From Macrocystis pyrifera (lineage: Eukaryota; Sar; Phaeophyceae; Laminariales; Laminariaceae), in NCBI GenBank assembly GCA_031763025.1, contig JASSKH010000024.1:9261023-9325022 (forward strand): DNA of 64,000 bases, in the 5' to 3' direction. The notes under the pieces are model-generated. The model searched no databases. It was not told where the DNA came from and saw nothing but the letters and a program-made list of their open reading frames with translations. Shown one piece after another: positions 1-12,600 of this stretch. Position 1 is the first letter of the stretch. Each line of letters opens with the position of its first letter. The translations under genes were made by a program, and so were the position numbers.

Positions 1-250
1 CAGCGATGAAGCTCAGGGTGATCGACTACACCCGCCTCCGCTGCAGCGACGGCGGCCTAGTGGGAAACCGTGGAGCGGCGACCGCGCTGGGACAGGGGCT
101 GTATCCGCGTCTGACTTTCTCTGTTTTGCCGTTGTTGCGCAAACCATGACCAATCCACATCCATCCCAGGCATGCAGTTTCCTATGAAAAACACCCATCA
201 TTTGCCTGCGTCGGAAACATCTCCATCCCCCACACTCAAAATACTTGCCA
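1..250. other. Window edge, possible exon remnant
   Basis: The first 150 bases are open in more than one frame. The plus frame beginning GCG ATG AAG has strongly C/G-biased third positions for about 25 codons (AMKLRVIDYTRLRCSDGG...) and reaches a stop near 150. This could be the tail of an exon that starts before the window, but there is no domain match and no clear splice site. Nothing is recognised in 150-250. Confidence 0.2.
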
Positions 251-260
251 GCTCGGCCCC

Positions 261-416
261 GGGGCGTTTACCCAACAAACGATGGAGGGGGCGTTTACTG
301 TGAGGCCGAGGCGTTTTTCGCATTTTTGGTTTGACAGGGGGCGTTTACTCCGGATTTTGCCCGTTCTCGCTAAAAATAACGCCCCGAGACGTTTACTGTG
401 AGGGGGGCGTTTACTC
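261..416. repeat. Degenerate tandem GGGGGCGTTTACT motif
   Basis: The core GGGGGCGTTTACT, often followed by GTGAGG, occurs five times at about 262, 289, 337, 382 and 401, with irregular spacing. It looks like a decayed minisatellite. No coding content. Confidence 0.6.
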
Positions 417-476
417 CTATTTTCACGGTACGCTTGTTTGTATTTGTTTTTCTCATGTGTCTGGAAATATTACTGA

Positions 477-690
477 TAAGGGTCCATATTTACGAGGAGT
501 GTTTTTCAGTGTTTTTTCAGTAAATTCTCGAAATTTCGGTATTTTTCCCTAGTTTTTTCCAGTATTTTCCCGAAAATTCGTACCGAAAAATGCCGAAAAT
601 ACTGACGAAAATTAACGAAACTTCCGGAAAATACTGAAAAAAAACTGAAAATAAAACTGAAACACAGTCCTCGTTAAAATTGACCCTAAG
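477..690. mobile_element. MITE-like element with ~35-bp inverted ends
   Basis: The left end (477-512, TAAGGGTCCATATTTACGAG...) is the inverted match of the right end (656-690, ...CTCGTTAAAATTGACCCTAA). The interior is itself a fold-back of AT-rich sequence with repeated CAGTATTTTC / GAAAATACTG words. Total length is about 214 bp with no ORF. This is the structure of a non-autonomous DNA transposon or MITE. The superfamily cannot be assigned, and no clear target duplication is seen. Confidence 0.65.
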
Positions 691-705
691 TAGTTCTGGA
701 CCGAA

Positions 706-1580
706 CACCCAAGCGTCTCCTGGTTCCCGGGTTTCCGGTCACTCTAACATTTAGATGTTTTACCGGGACAGAAAAAACATCATCATCTTAACACGCTGCG
801 TTTAGAACTTCGGCTGGTTCGTGCTTACCGGGGAGCGACGGTGACTTGTTAGAGGTGGTTCATCACAGCAGTTTTTGCGTTTATTTCGAGATCGATCCCC
901 CACAGGTTCTCAACAGAGGCCTACAACTTGACTAAGACGTGCTCCAGCGGTCGCAATTGGTGGAACTTTGGGGTGCGCAAAATGAGACAGAGAACAACCC
1001 CTATCTGAACGTTTGCACTTCAATTGCGGACAGCTACATCTAGCTCCTCACAGGAAAGTACAGCCCGCTAACATGAGAGATGTTCATGATCGGGTGTATG
1101 AGGGCATCGGGTGCGCTAGACTGCAGTCGTAGGCAGCGAGAAATGACTCACGACGTGTTTTCGTGTATTCGAAGTTGCGAACGAGTAGCACGAAAAGCTC
1201 GCAAAAACGCTAAATGTTTCGTTTCACGCAAGAGAGCATAGCACAATGGCTACATCACCGATGAAGAAATGGCCTTCACTAAAAGATTTCTGTTCTCGAG
1301 GCGAATGACATATCTCTCACGGAGTCGTCGTTCAAGATACTGCTGGGCGCAACTCCGCGTTCCCATGATGGGTAGTACGTTATTGGGCCAAAAAAAGTGC
1401 AAAAATGCTCTAAAAGGCTCAGAAATCTCGGCTATTTGCGTCAACCATTCTACCACCACGAAGTACGGATCTTGGTTGCAAGTTCGGCACTCAAATAACA
1501 AGTCGTACGTACATGTTGCCGAAACGCCTGCGTGCGGGTACTTGATGACGCACTCCTGAGGGCGCTGGCGTCCCCTTCAG
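706..1580 (+). repeat. Long inverted repeat, left copy (~875 bp)
   Basis: This block is found again in reverse orientation at 12601-13453. The match begins at CACCCAAGCGTCTCC and runs to ...CTGAGGGCGCTGGCGTCCCCTT, with many substitutions and small indels throughout. It contains short ORFs (for example 1269-1559 plus and 1250-1501 minus), but their frames are not kept in the other copy, so I do not call them genes. The two copies point outward from each other with the same outer end. They could be the very long terminal inverted repeats of one 12.7-kb element or two independent insertions. Confidence 0.75.
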
Positions 1581-1689
1581 CTACTACAGCACTAGCATAC
1601 ATAACACACACGCGATATGGACTGTCAACTCTACTATTAATATATTACCTACCATACCTTAACCTCCAGGGAGGGAGGGTGGGTCACTT

Positions 1690-2197
1690 TTTTCAACTCG
1701 CGGACCTCCTACCGAATGCCAGACCCCTGGCATTTTCTACGAGAGGTAGCACGTTTCCGCTAAAATATTATCTGAATGACGGGTGCTTCTTAACCCAAAA
1801 TCGTCGGAATGCCAATCTTGTTTCGAAAAATGGCATTTTTGTATACTTGGGCCATGAGATTGTTCACCGGGGGTGCAATTTAATTTATGCTGAAGTCGGT
1901 TTTCGGGTGAGGTATGGAGCTCCTTGAGGTCAAGTGAGGCGCCTCAGAAAATGTAGGGTGAACCTCTATCGTAGAACGCCTCTCCTGCTCATACACACCC
2001 ACGAGTAGACTACTACTACAGTAGATAGTTTTCTTCCTCACTGTTTCAACCCTTCCCAATCTCAGTCTTCCCAGTTCAATCGACTGCACCCGTCATCAGC
2101 TGTATGACCATCTAGCCCATTCCCTCTGTCCAGGGATGCCAACGAATCAATACCTCTGCGCAAACCCCAGATTTCCTCCGTTCAATCTTCCACGTTG
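1690..2197 (+). repeat. Interspersed repeat X, full copy (head-core-tail)
   Basis: Three related segments lie in the first 15 kb. This one has a head (CTACCGAATGCCAGACCCCT), a core (~1745-1990, containing CTTAACCCAAAATCGTC) and a tail ending TTCCTCCGTTCAATCTTCCACG. The copy at 11560-11813 has head and tail without the core; the copy at 14193-14470 has the core only. The type of element is not recognised; an LTR or another non-autonomous element is possible. Confidence 0.65.
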
Positions 2198-3188
2198 TTT
2201 TGCTCGTGAATCTGGAATTGTTATTACTAAGTGCTGGACCTTATCCACACTTAACCTACAGTAGCATATATAACACAAACCCGATATAGATGAAAGAATG
2301 AAGCATGTGTCGAGGCTGTCTCTGTGAAGAGAGATGGCAGAGGTGGCACCGAAGTGTCTGTGAAGATCACTTGTAAGAAGAAGAAAGAAAATTGTCTGAA
2401 ATTGGCGCTTATGTCGCCATTACGGAAGGGATCTCGATCTCAGAGATCAGGAGAAGAGAAGCAAAAAGGAGTATCAAGAGGAAAGGGAAGGAGAGGAGGA
2501 GAAAATGAGGAGACAAGAGGGAGAAAAGGGGGAGTGCAGGAGTGATCGAAGTAGGGCTGATCTTTGCCTGATAATCCGGTACAATGGCCATGCTACGGGC
2601 AGATAAGCTAGTCTAAGGACTATTGTATTAGCTGACGGCGTCCTACAGCAACATTCCTGATGGTGAGGGTCTTATAGCAACATTCCTAGTGGTAAGCTAG
2701 CCGCCCTGCTATATGTACGGTCAACGTCTCGACAGATGTAAGTTGAACTTACAATATACCGTACTCCGAGTAAGACAGACTCGTAATTTATCCGCATATT
2801 GCATTTACCCGAATATCCAAACTAAGATACTCGCGTACTCGTATCAGTGTGTAGTGACTGCACATCACAATAGACACGTATGGATATCAACGTCCATACG
2901 CTAACAATAGACTGCCAGCTTCTAGTAGTGTAAAACCTGCCATACCTTAACCCCGCCTTAAACCATTATCTTCATTATCTGTGTGCTACCAATCCATCAT
3001 TATACATGCCTTAACTCCCATACCACCCCCAAAACTAAACCCCATATTAATGTTTTTTCTTACTCCGCCCCCTCCCCTTTCAGTCTCCTGTCCTGGCCGA
3101 ATTCCTCCTGCCACTGCATTAGAAGCTAAACCTCTTGAAACCTTATCCTCCTTCTCTCTTGTCGCTCTTACATACATCATTAATGCAT
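2198..3188. other. No gene recognised; purine-rich tract
   Basis: Positions 2380-2540 are strongly purine-rich on the plus strand (AAGAAGAAAG, GGAGAGGAGGAG). Around 2640-2700 a short phrase (AGCAACATTCCTGATGGTGAG / AGCAACATTCCTAGTGGTAAG) is duplicated in tandem. Nothing else is recognised up to the copia target site at 3189. Confidence 0.5.
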
Positions 3189-3193
3189 CGTTC

Positions 3194-3435
3194 TGTTGGA
3201 AGAGTCCAAGCCTGGATGCCCTGGCCACCACGTGGTCTGATGCGATTATTTATAGTCGTTGTAATAGAGGACAGAGGAGGAGAGAGAGAGCGGAGCAAAG
3301 CTCGCAGCTCGGAGCGGAGAACGGAGTGCTCGAACTCTCCTCATGAACACACGGCAATTCAAAATAACGCCTGCGAAGACATATGCGACCCTCCACAACC
3401 TGTAACCGTCGCTGCTGGAACGATCCAAACGAACA
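3194..3435 (-). repeat. copia 3' LTR
   Basis: This is the left-hand LTR in window coordinates and the 3' LTR of the minus-strand element. It shares CACGTGGTCTGATG, AGAGAGAGCGGAGC, GAACTCTCCTCATGA and GGAACGATCCAAACGAACA with 8247-8462. It is about 242 bp long and slightly longer than its partner because of indels. Confidence 0.9.
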
Positions 3436-4970
3436 ACCTCGCGGGATCTTCACAGCAGTGAGGAGACCGAAGGGACTTTCAAGACATGCTAGGACCTAAG
3501 AACAGCCAACGACAGTCCCGCAGGAGGAAACCCGGCCACCGGGTCAAAACCCCCTGTAAAACACATATGCACCAAACCATTGTAATTGAAACAACGACCG
3601 CATTCCAAACGATGACCATGGTCACAAAACAAAATATCAAGTGGTGCCCTACTCCCCTATGCCCCTCAGAGTAGCGCAGGGTCGGTGTCCTAACACATTT
3701 TTCCTCGCATCACTCAAACAATGGTACTCATCGAATCATTTCAATGCCCATGTCCCCTTATTCACCCTCCAAAGAAAGGCAGAGTCAACAAGAACTTACC
3801 GTGATACTTAAAAGGGATCGCCGCAAGGGATTTCACCAAAACCTCCGCGTGCTGCTCTTCCGAAGCTACGAACTGAGCGCCGATCTTCATAGCACGCAGC
3901 AGCTCAACAACAAAATGAAAACACACGTCGATGTGCTACCTCCGAGTTGAACCAAGAGGGTTCTCAGCCAACGCCATTTCCCCCTGGCTTTCCTCGAAAA
4001 CCCGAACACATGGTCCGCTTAGCTCTGGACAACAAACGACAGCACAGCGCCCAGAAACAAAGCTTCCTTTGCCCCTTCACCCAGGGCGACATACTCTGCT
4101 TCTGCTGTCGACAACGTAACACACCTCTCCGTGCTACTTGCCCAACTGACGGCCGCACCCCCTAAGGTCTTTACCGTCCCCAATACCGAGCGCCTATCGT
4201 TCGACTTATCCGCATTATCAGCTTCACTATACGCAGTCAAATCCAATCCCGAGCCCCGCGCAAACGTCAATGCCATAAACCTGGTATCGTGGAGGTAAGC
4301 CAGAATATTGAAACCTGCCTTCCAGTGCCTCTCCGTAGGGTTGTGGGAATAGTGCACCACGGCACGCACAGCCTTCGAGATGCCCGGCCTCGTCACGGTC
4401 GACAGCCACATCAAGCTTCCCACAGCCTCCCTTTACGACCAGTCCCCTCCAAGTTCACCCTCCTCTCTTGGACCCGGTTCCACACCGGGGGTCGCGGGGA
4501 TGTCAGAGGATGGGGTCATACCAAAACGATTAAGCATGCTCTCAATAAATTCCTTCTGCGTTATCTCCAATGTCCCCAATTCCGAGTCGTGTATGAAAGC
4601 ACAACCAGTGTACCAAGTCTGTTCGCCGAGGTTACTCGTGGGGAGTTAACTACCTAGCGTGGCATGGAAGTCTCTGCATGTCTCGTCCGATCTAGCTATT
4701 ATGACGGCATCTACATGAACGGCCATCATCAGTTCTACCTTGCCGTCCACAATCATGCGAAACACACACGGGTCAGACCTACACTGCTCCATAAGGTACT
4801 CCACCACGTGTCTCTAGCAATAACCCAGCCCACTGCCGTCCGCTCTGCTTTAGACCATGCCGTGATCGCTGTAGGCGGCCGATCTTTACTGACATGTCAC
4901 CACACCCATCGGTTAGTTTCATGTACATGTCGGCGTCGAGTTTCGCACGAACAAAATGTGTCGTCTATTA

Positions 4971-5069
4971 CGGGGGGGCATAGTTAATAGGACCTACGGT
5001 ACAGACAAAAACCTAAATATTTACCTCTTTTTACTAACAATATTTGGTCCTATTTACTATGGACCCCCG
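4971..5069. mobile_element. TA-flanked MITE, copy 1 (inside copia)
   Basis: A 99-bp element has inverted ends (CGGGGGGGCATAGTTAATAGG ... CCTATTTACTATGGACCCCCG) and a central ATTTAC...TTTTTACTAACAA, flanked by TA on both sides as expected for a Tc1/mariner-type target duplication. It interrupts the copia RT region, so it moved after the copia insertion. Confidence 0.85.
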
Positions 5070-8000
5070 TAGCAGATGTTGTTTTTCAACCATGTTCATA
5101 GGCAACAGGCGCCAGTATTTTATCTGACGCTGACGAGGGAGTTGGTGCAAACGTTCGAAAATAATGTACACCCTGCACCTGGCTTAAGCCCTTAGCCACA
5201 AGTCTGGCCATTGTCTTTACTGTCAGGCCATCCTTGTCCGCCTTGTAGGTAAACACCCACTTCGCACCGACAGGTTTCCATCCTTGTGGCGGTGTCGCGG
5301 CTTCGTACGTACAGTTCGTTTTGTGACCGTCCAACTCAACTCCGTGGCCTCGTGCCACGCCGCTTTGTACTGAGAACGCTCTACATCTGCTACGGAATGC
5401 GTGGGTGGGTTTACGTTTTCCGGGAAACCACTCTGTATGCACATGTTCACTCCCCTATATTCACACCGCAGATCATCCGGCCATCAACGCCACTGCGTCC
5501 TCCGTCGTTCAGGATGTACGATGAAGGATACTCCCAGGCACTCGTACGCTTCCGCAAGCAGCCCGTCTGCGACTTCATCGTTCATCCTCAGCTGGTGCAC
5601 AGTAGCTTCACCCTCCAGGCGTTGACTCTGACCCCATGTCTTGTCGGGGGGAGCCGTCCCCAGCTGCTGAGCTCATGTGCTGGCCTCCCCGACAGGACCA
5701 CGGGGGGATCCTCACCGTTCCCTTGGACGGTGTCGGAGGGTGATGCTGTGCCAGGGTTGCTTTCGGTCTTCCCTGCCGGGACCGAGCAGGCGTCCACGGC
5801 GTCCCCTTGACAGGAACCCATCGTCTCGGATCTTTCGGCCCTCTCCATTGGGGTCGAGGAGGCATCCACGGTGCCCCCTTGAGACGAACCCATCGTCTCG
5901 GATCTTTCGTTGCCGGCCTCGCCGGCGACAGGTGCCTGCTGTGCGCGCTCCTGCAGAAACGCGTCTAGGTCTAAACCCCACGTCACCTCGAGGTCATTCA
6001 AGTGAGCCAGACCGTCGTCCACCTCATCCACCACCCCCCTACCGCCTCGATCCGACGTGCTCACGTCGTGTGCCTCGGACCCCCTATTTCCGTAGACAGG
6101 GAGTCATTCGCCTGGGCAGGTACAGGTGGTACAGGCGACACGCGTTGCCAGGTGACATTTCGCGTGATTAGCGCAGGCGTTGCCTCGTCAGTACTCGTAC
6201 TGAGTCTCGGGGGTAGTTGGGTGCAGGGCCAAGGTTGACGTACTCTTATGCTTTCTTCTGTGACTTGTTTTCCCTCTTCACCTTGCAGTAGCCAGACTTG
6301 AGGAAAGGTACTAGTACTACCGGGAGGGAGCTACCCTGCCACATACCATGTGTCAACTTGCTCTCTGGGATAGCTGTCGTTGCTGTGCGGTTCAAGGCGT
6401 TACACTCCCAGTGAGACGCATCCGCCCACAACGACGCAATTGCCAGGAGTTGCGCGCCGACAAAAGGCTCTTGAGCTTGGATTCGGCCCGCCATTGCGGC
6501 CGTCTCAATCAAATCTAGCGCGCGCTCTGTTACTCGATTGGATTGTGGACTATCGGCCGTCGTAAACTCCTGCTTGATCCCTCGTACTATACCCAGGTCC
6601 CCAAACTTGCCCCCGCGGAGTTCACCACCCCCATCAGATCGAACAATCACCACCGCAGAAGGGACATCGTCTGCACGAGAATCCACGAGGAACGCTCGAA
6701 CAATTCGGCGACGTCCGACTTGTGGCGCATAAAGTACGCCCCCGTATACGTGAAAAATCGTCGCGCACGATGACAGTATACCCGATTCTACTACCTTAGG
6801 TCCACTCAAATCCACAAAAACCTTCCCGAGGTTCATATCTGCTCGTGTGTTCGTCGTTTGCTAGATGCTCGTGCAAAGCCCCTTCGCCATGGAGCATCCA
6901 GCAGCTATCCCTCAAGAACGATTCCTTGCTGCATAGCAGTCTTGCGGAGTAGGACCTCGTGAGAGTGCCCAGCAGCGCAATGAACGTCGTTGATGTTAAT
7001 CGCAGACTTGTTGGGCAGTTACCCCGGGTGAGTACAGCACAGGCATTGTCTATACTACCGCGGTCGACCTGGTAGACGTACAGGCTGTAAAGGGTCCCAC
7101 TCAACAAAAAAACGATCGAACACTCTGACTTGACCCCCGTGGGGCGCCCTTCGAAAATGCGGCCGTTTTCGACGAGAGTAGGCAGGGAAAATAGGTGGTA
7201 GCGGAGATCCGACACGTGCGCAACGTTCGTCATCAGCACTTGCACGAGACCGTTTACGGATCGAAAGACAACGTTTATGTAACCGTGACCTTCGATCGAT
7301 CAAGTGAATCCATCAGCAGGTCGGAGTTTCAGGTTGCATTCTTGATAATTGATCATGCAGTGTGCTCAGGGCGTCATGTGAGTAGACGCACCTCTAGCGC
7401 ATATCCAGGCCTCGTCTCCTACTCGCCAAACCGACTCCCGTTCCCCCGAACCATCACTGCACTTGCCTCTTGGTCGTCGTCCCTTGTCCCAACGTCGCTC
7501 TCCACCGCCATGGCAGCCTCCTCCTTCGATGTCTGGCAGACAACAGTAGCGTGCCCCTGCCCGTTGCATCCACTGCACAGCTTCACCGTGCTGTTTGCAA
7601 CCCTATGGCCCTTCTTGCCACATTGGAAGCACCTCCCTGTGAAGGTACTATCTTCGGCGGCTTTGGCGCTGTTGCCATCGCCACCGTTAGTCGCGGCCGA
7701 GTCACCACCGGACTCACCGCTGAGGTATGAAACTCTATCTCCAGCCCTCCGAGGCTGGTCTGGCTGACCTCTCGGTGGGCCAACCTCTACAGGCAACGTA
7801 GTTTCACCGCGCCCCGTCGCTACGAAACACCGCGAAGTGTTATCACAAAAAATCGCATACTCTCCTGCTGCAGTGTCTCGTACAGCAGTGGCTACTGCCA
7901 GGTGTGGGCTCTCCCCTACAGCAGCACTACCCTCGGCGCTGCCGAACTCCGACCGACCAATACCTGCTTCAACGGCAGGAGTACGTAGTCTCTCGTGCTG

Positions 8001-8246
8001 CAGCAGTGGGTACTGCCCCTCGTGGGCTTTCCCGTACAGCAGTGGTTCCGACCTCCCCTGGACTCTCCCCTACAGCAACGCTGCCCTCAGCGCCGCCGGG
8101 CTCCGATCGACCGTGTTCCCTCATGAACTTGGCCATCATGCTCCTCATGGCGTACATCATCGATGCCGGCCTATGCTCCAACGCCAGCTTTAATTCGCGT
8201 CGCACTTTTGAATTTCACTCGAAGAATCGTGCTTCACGTGAGCCGC

Positions 8247-8462
8247 TGTCTAAGCTTGGATGCCCTGACCACCACGTGGTCTGATGAGCTTTTTTGTAGT
8301 CGTTGTATAAAAGGACACAGGAGGGCAGAGAGAGCGGAGCGGAGCTGGCAGCTCGGAGCGAACTCTCCTCATGAGCGCACGGCCATAATCACAATAACTC
8401 CTTCAAAGATGTACAACCCTCTAAAACTTGTGCCGTCGTTGCTGGAACGATCCAAACGAACA
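8247..8462 (-). repeat. copia 5' LTR
   Basis: This is the right-hand LTR in window coordinates and the 5' LTR of the minus-strand element, 216 bp long. It begins TGTCTAAGC and ends AAACGAACA, followed directly by the target duplication CGTTC. Confidence 0.9.
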
Positions 8463-8467
8463 CGTTC

Positions 8468-10870
8468 TTCCACCTGCCCTGACGTTGGATTTCCATTATC
8501 GACACTCTTCCTGCTGCAAATCTCATTGCTACCCCCAATCCTTCGCCATTGCAAGGAACACTCTCTCGGCAACAAACTTTTCCTTCCCACTATATCTCGT
8601 AGTGACACTGTGGCCTGGTTACCAGTCCACACTCTCAATCTATTCCCGTCGGCGTGTGTAGCAAGAGGACAACCTACGTCCAAGCTACAGCAGCATCACT
8701 TCGAGCATCACGAAAAATCCGCCGGCCTCCCGCCTCAAAAGTGAAACTGACGGTGGCATAATATCCCAATTGAATTCACTCGCACCAACCATTGTTTTCT
8801 TGCGTGAAACCACTTCTCCGTGCCTCTTCCACCCGATCAGCACACCGCCACAATTCAGGCGCTGGCAACTGTACCATACCACAAAAAAGGACACATCCCC
8901 CCTCGTCACTCAAAAAAACTTTACGAATTGCAAGGCTTTCCTTCGAAGTGGGAGTAAGATGGAGTCGCGTATTGTATCATTATGACTTCGTTTGGTTGGC
9001 TTCGAGCTATTCCGCTAATTATCGCAGGGTATATGTATGCTGCATTTGGTGTAATGGCCTAGAGAAAGTCAACCAAACGAAGTTGTATTTGTGTATGAAA
9101 CGAAGACATCACCCACATGCACGAAGAAAGCATTAATTCACCCACGTAAGAACCGACCGACCCACCCACCTACACACACCCCACCCACGAGTCGTCGACA
9201 AACCCACCAACAGACGCACCCACCCACAACTCTCTGCCCAAGTACTGCTGCACGATGAACTACACACCTGGAAATACTCAAACCCATACGGTTGCTGCAA
9301 TCAACACGACAAAGTAGCACCAAAGCACACATATCAAGGTAATAATTACCGACCTGATTCGAGCTATCACAACGTGTCTGCGCTATGAGTCGAGCGCCCT
9401 ACCGACAACATATTCTTACATCATATGTTTTACGTTTATCATTTCGTGGCTTTGATTATTTTACCTTTCATATTGGATTTAGAGCAGGAGCGGCTATCTC
9501 GCTCAGTTTTGAGAGTGTTCTTCGATTCTGAATCGAGTTTTGGGGATCCAAATTTTTACGCTTGTTCGACTTTTTGAAAACAAAAATGATTTCAGTGAGG
9601 GAAAAACTGTCTTGGAATTGGCGTGGACATGATTGACTTGAAAATGGTGTGGAAGTATTGCCTTCAAATTAGTGGGGATTCGTTATCACAATCCAGTGTC
9701 AAAGGCCCATGGGTTCCACACGAACACTAGGTAGTTTGGCGTCAGTTAGTCAGTCAGTCAGTCAGTCAGTCAAGGCGTCTCAAGACATAGTTGCTGTCTG
9801 TCAACGGGTGAAAGAGCTGCCTCCTGACATAATTGCTGCAGAGAGCTCAAACAGCAACCAGTGCGTTATGATGAGAGCCAAAAAACAAACCAAACGCAAG
9901 AAAAGAGTAAAAACAACATTATTCTGGCGACTCTCGCACGGCCAAACATTTGTGACAATAATACGTAAATAAAAGTATGTTTTATCGCACCAGATACATC
10001 AAAAATTAGAACACATAGCAACACACAATCTACAGACCCGAGTGAGCATAGTATGCTTCCGAAGAGGTTGCCTTGACGTTTGCAGCAAAGCCCTCAGCAA
10101 CAGCACTTAGCACCACCACCACCACATAGAGCAGCGCAGGACCTGTCCTCTTCCTGTGATGCTCTGTCTTCGGTTGTCTCAATGTCGAGATTCCAAACGA
10201 ACGATGTGAGTTTGTTTGGTCAACTGTACACGGTAGATTTTGCTGTCCTATAAGCTGTAAGTAACAAGTTGCAGTGGTGACGGAAAACGGCGAGAACACC
10301 GAACACATTTTTTTTTTAATCGAAGGCAGCAAGCAGAGTTAGAGGCACACCAGTGCAGCAGCAGACGAGCAACAGCAGCCGCAAGCAGAGCAGAGCAATT
10401 AACTATTTATTCCCCTTTCTCCCTTGATCTTGCTTTCCCGAAACATACAGTAGTATGATGTTTAGCTCTGCCCTTCTGTGCTCTCATGTGGTATTTCAAA
10501 AGAACCTGAGTTTGCTCTATTTATTAGGGACTATACACAAAGCAGCAGCAGTAGTAGTAGTACGTACGTACTGATGCGTTTGTTTGTTCCCACAGCTGTT
10601 AAGACACAGCAGCTATCCGTGGTGACGGAATGCGGGCGTGACATTGCTGACTCGGAAGTACACACGGGCTAGGTGTGCCGTGCGTACATCACCCCAGGTG
10701 CTGACGCAAAAAACCCGAATGCTGAAGACTAGTCGTGCTGTGCATCGTCGCCTGCTGTCAGCTGCTGACTGTAAAAGCTAGCCTGCTTGGGCTTGTCGTA
10801 CCGACCACCTGGTACGAACCGAAGAGCTAACGAGTGACACACAGACCCTGGATCCTGAAACATTAGTTAT
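8468..10870. other. No gene recognised; simple repeats
   Basis: The region holds a small fold-back (8970-9095: TTCGTTTGGTTGGCTT and its inverted match AAAGTCAACCAAACGAA), a CACCCAC-rich stretch (9140-9230), a (GTCA)n tract (9745-9772) and CAG-rich sequence (10340-10400 and 10540-10560). Short ORFs show no domain signal or splice context. Confidence 0.5.
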
Positions 10871-10879
10871 ATTTATACC

Positions 10880-11330
10880 GTTGTTATATGCGAACATCTC
10901 ACACGCACGACCCCCCAAAATACGAAACTGATAGCGTCAACCACATCATTTTGCCCCCTTCCCCCACACCGGAACTATTGGCAATCCCTGTTTCGACATG
11001 ACCCACGAAATGGGACGCCGAATCCGTTGAGATTCCCCCGTCAGTGCACTCTCCCTCGCAATGCCTGTTTTCACGGATTTTATGGTATATTGCTTCATCG
11101 GCAATTCTATTCCCACTTGCTGCACAGCTACCAATTTCCCTTCAACCGTCGACGCTTTGTTTCCACGGGAAAAAGACAGGTGCGCCATATACTTCGCTAT
11201 CTCTCTGGACACCGCCTCCTCTCCCAAATCCATGTCTTAACTTACGCTTCTATGCACAGCAACTAAATGGCACTGCGTCCACAAACGCCAGGCAGTATTA
11301 AAAGTGACGTTCGTCGAAAGAACCACGCCG
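10880..11330 (-). mobile_element. Tyrosine-recombinase element relic (Crypton/DIRS-like)
   Basis: The minus strand shows the N-terminal core-binding region of a tyrosine recombinase as carried by Cryptons and DIRS/Ngaro-type elements. Residue patterns include a helix with EIAKYMAHLSF, the N/K-xSTVExKLxAVQQ segment, then IARESAL and RRPISWVM, and finally a hydrophobic WLTLSVSYF segment like the one that precedes the first catalytic arginine. The C-terminal catalytic part is not seen. The element is fragmentary and old, with more than one break. Family-level assignment is by pattern recognition only. Confidence 0.55.
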
Positions 11331-11443
11331 ACCGTCACCAATAAGCCTGCAAAGCTCCCGAACACTTTTCGTTCCACCAATAATGCACATGCGGGTAAAG
11401 GGAAGATAATCGCGAATTGATTTTTTTGCGAAGCCACCTGTTA

Positions 11444-11542
11444 CGGGGGTCCATAGTTAATAGGACCTATGGTACACATAAAAACCTATATATTTACCTA
11501 TTTTTACTAACAAAATTTGGTCCCGTTAACTATGGACCCCCG
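11444..11542. mobile_element. TA-flanked MITE, copy 2 (best preserved)
   Basis: A 99-bp element has nearly perfect inverted ends (CGGGGGTCCATAGTTAATAGG ... CGTTAACTATGGACCCCCG) flanked by TA on both sides. The interior ACCTATATATTTACCTATTTTTACTAAC is shared with the other copies. No coding capacity. Confidence 0.88.
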
Positions 11543-11559
11543 TAGTAGAAATGTCATCT

Positions 11560-11813
11560 GTCTTTCAAATCGCCGACTTCCTACCGAACGTCAGACCCCT
11601 GATCGTACATACCCACGTGTAGAGTACTACAGTAGATGATCTTCTTCCTCGCTGTTTTAACCCTTCCCAGCCTCTGTCTTCCCGGTTCGACCAACTGCAC
11701 CCCTCGTCAACTCTATGGCCCTCTTGCGCACCCCCTCTGTTCTGTTCAAGCATGCCAACGATTCAATACCTCTCTACAATCTTTAGATTTCCTCCGTTCA
11801 ATCTTCCACGTTT
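11560..11813 (+). repeat. Interspersed repeat X, copy lacking the core
   Basis: It aligns to the head (CCTACCGAACGTCAGACCCCTG) and tail (CTTCCTCGCTGTTTTAACCCTTCCCAG through TTCCTCCGTTCAATCTTCCACG) of the 1690-2197 copy, with the ~250-bp core absent. The same orientation is kept. Confidence 0.65.
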
Positions 11814-12600
11814 CTTGTTTTTCTTGATATGCGTAAAATTCAATTCATCGCCCCGCTCATTGTTGAAATGGCGTAACAGTTCTTCGGAGATACCTACCGG
11901 CATATGGTATGTGGCATGTGGTATGTGGTATGTGGTAAGCACACACCGCTGTGCCCGCTTGTAGCTGTACCGGGCCAACTGCAGCCACACCAGCAATGCC
12001 ACACCCTCGGAACCATACGAAGCATGGTAAGGAGACAACAGGGAGGGATATGATGCTCTCGTGCCTTTCGTCATACGTACCAGTGCACAAGACTGTTGTG
12101 CGAGTTCGAGCACGTGTACGATATAATTTTCAAGCGTTAAAGCCTAAAATAGGTGTACCTGCGCCGTTTAAGCCGGTTGTTAGTGCACCGCGTATCGCAC
12201 TCTGGGCCTCCTGGGCCCCTCTGTGATTGGTCGGCCCTCCGTCATGCCGCGTACCTGTAAATGGCTAAAAAGGCGTATCTACACATGTTGCCGTCTATTC
12301 GACTCAGGCTTCACCTACTGTACTTCTGTCCCCAAGCGGACCTATCGATGGCTCCACCGATCCATTACTGGCAGCCGAAGTACGGGCGGTCGTCCACACC
12401 ATGCCGGGACTGTCAAACTGATGACCTTTCCTGTCACCACATACGCCCAAATAGACTACGAAACACTACGAACGCAGCTTCGTCGCAGACAACACAGGTC
12501 AGTCAAGAAACGCCCATTCCGAATGTTCTTTCTTGTCATATATCGGCGTTACTTATGTTTCTTCGTGGAACTCAGCTCGCCTGTCGTTCTGATAGTGCCC
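11814..12600. other. No gene recognised
   Basis: A short (GTATGTG)n-like tract lies at 11900-11937. ORFs of 130-220 residues (12223-12621 and 12261-12920, plus) run into the inverted repeat, have no recognisable domain and are not conserved in its other copy. Confidence 0.45.

Larger units (their letters stand above)
3189..8467 (-). mobile_element. Ty1/copia LTR retrotransposon, old and broken
   Basis: A copia-type element lies on the minus strand. Two LTRs (3194-3435 and 8247-8462) are in the same orientation, begin TG and end CA, and are flanked by a 5-bp target duplication CGTTC (3189-3193 and 8463-8467). Reading on the minus strand, the parts come in copia order: Gag with a CCHC zinc knuckle (about 7420-7800), protease region (about 7370), integrase (about 7245-6250), reverse transcriptase (about 5440-4430) and RNase H (about 4420-4020). 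The integrase-before-RT order separates copia from gypsy. The LTRs differ at many sites and by indels, so the insertion is old. The coding region carries several breaks and is not functional. A ~99-bp MITE has inserted in the RT region (4971-5069). Confidence 0.93.
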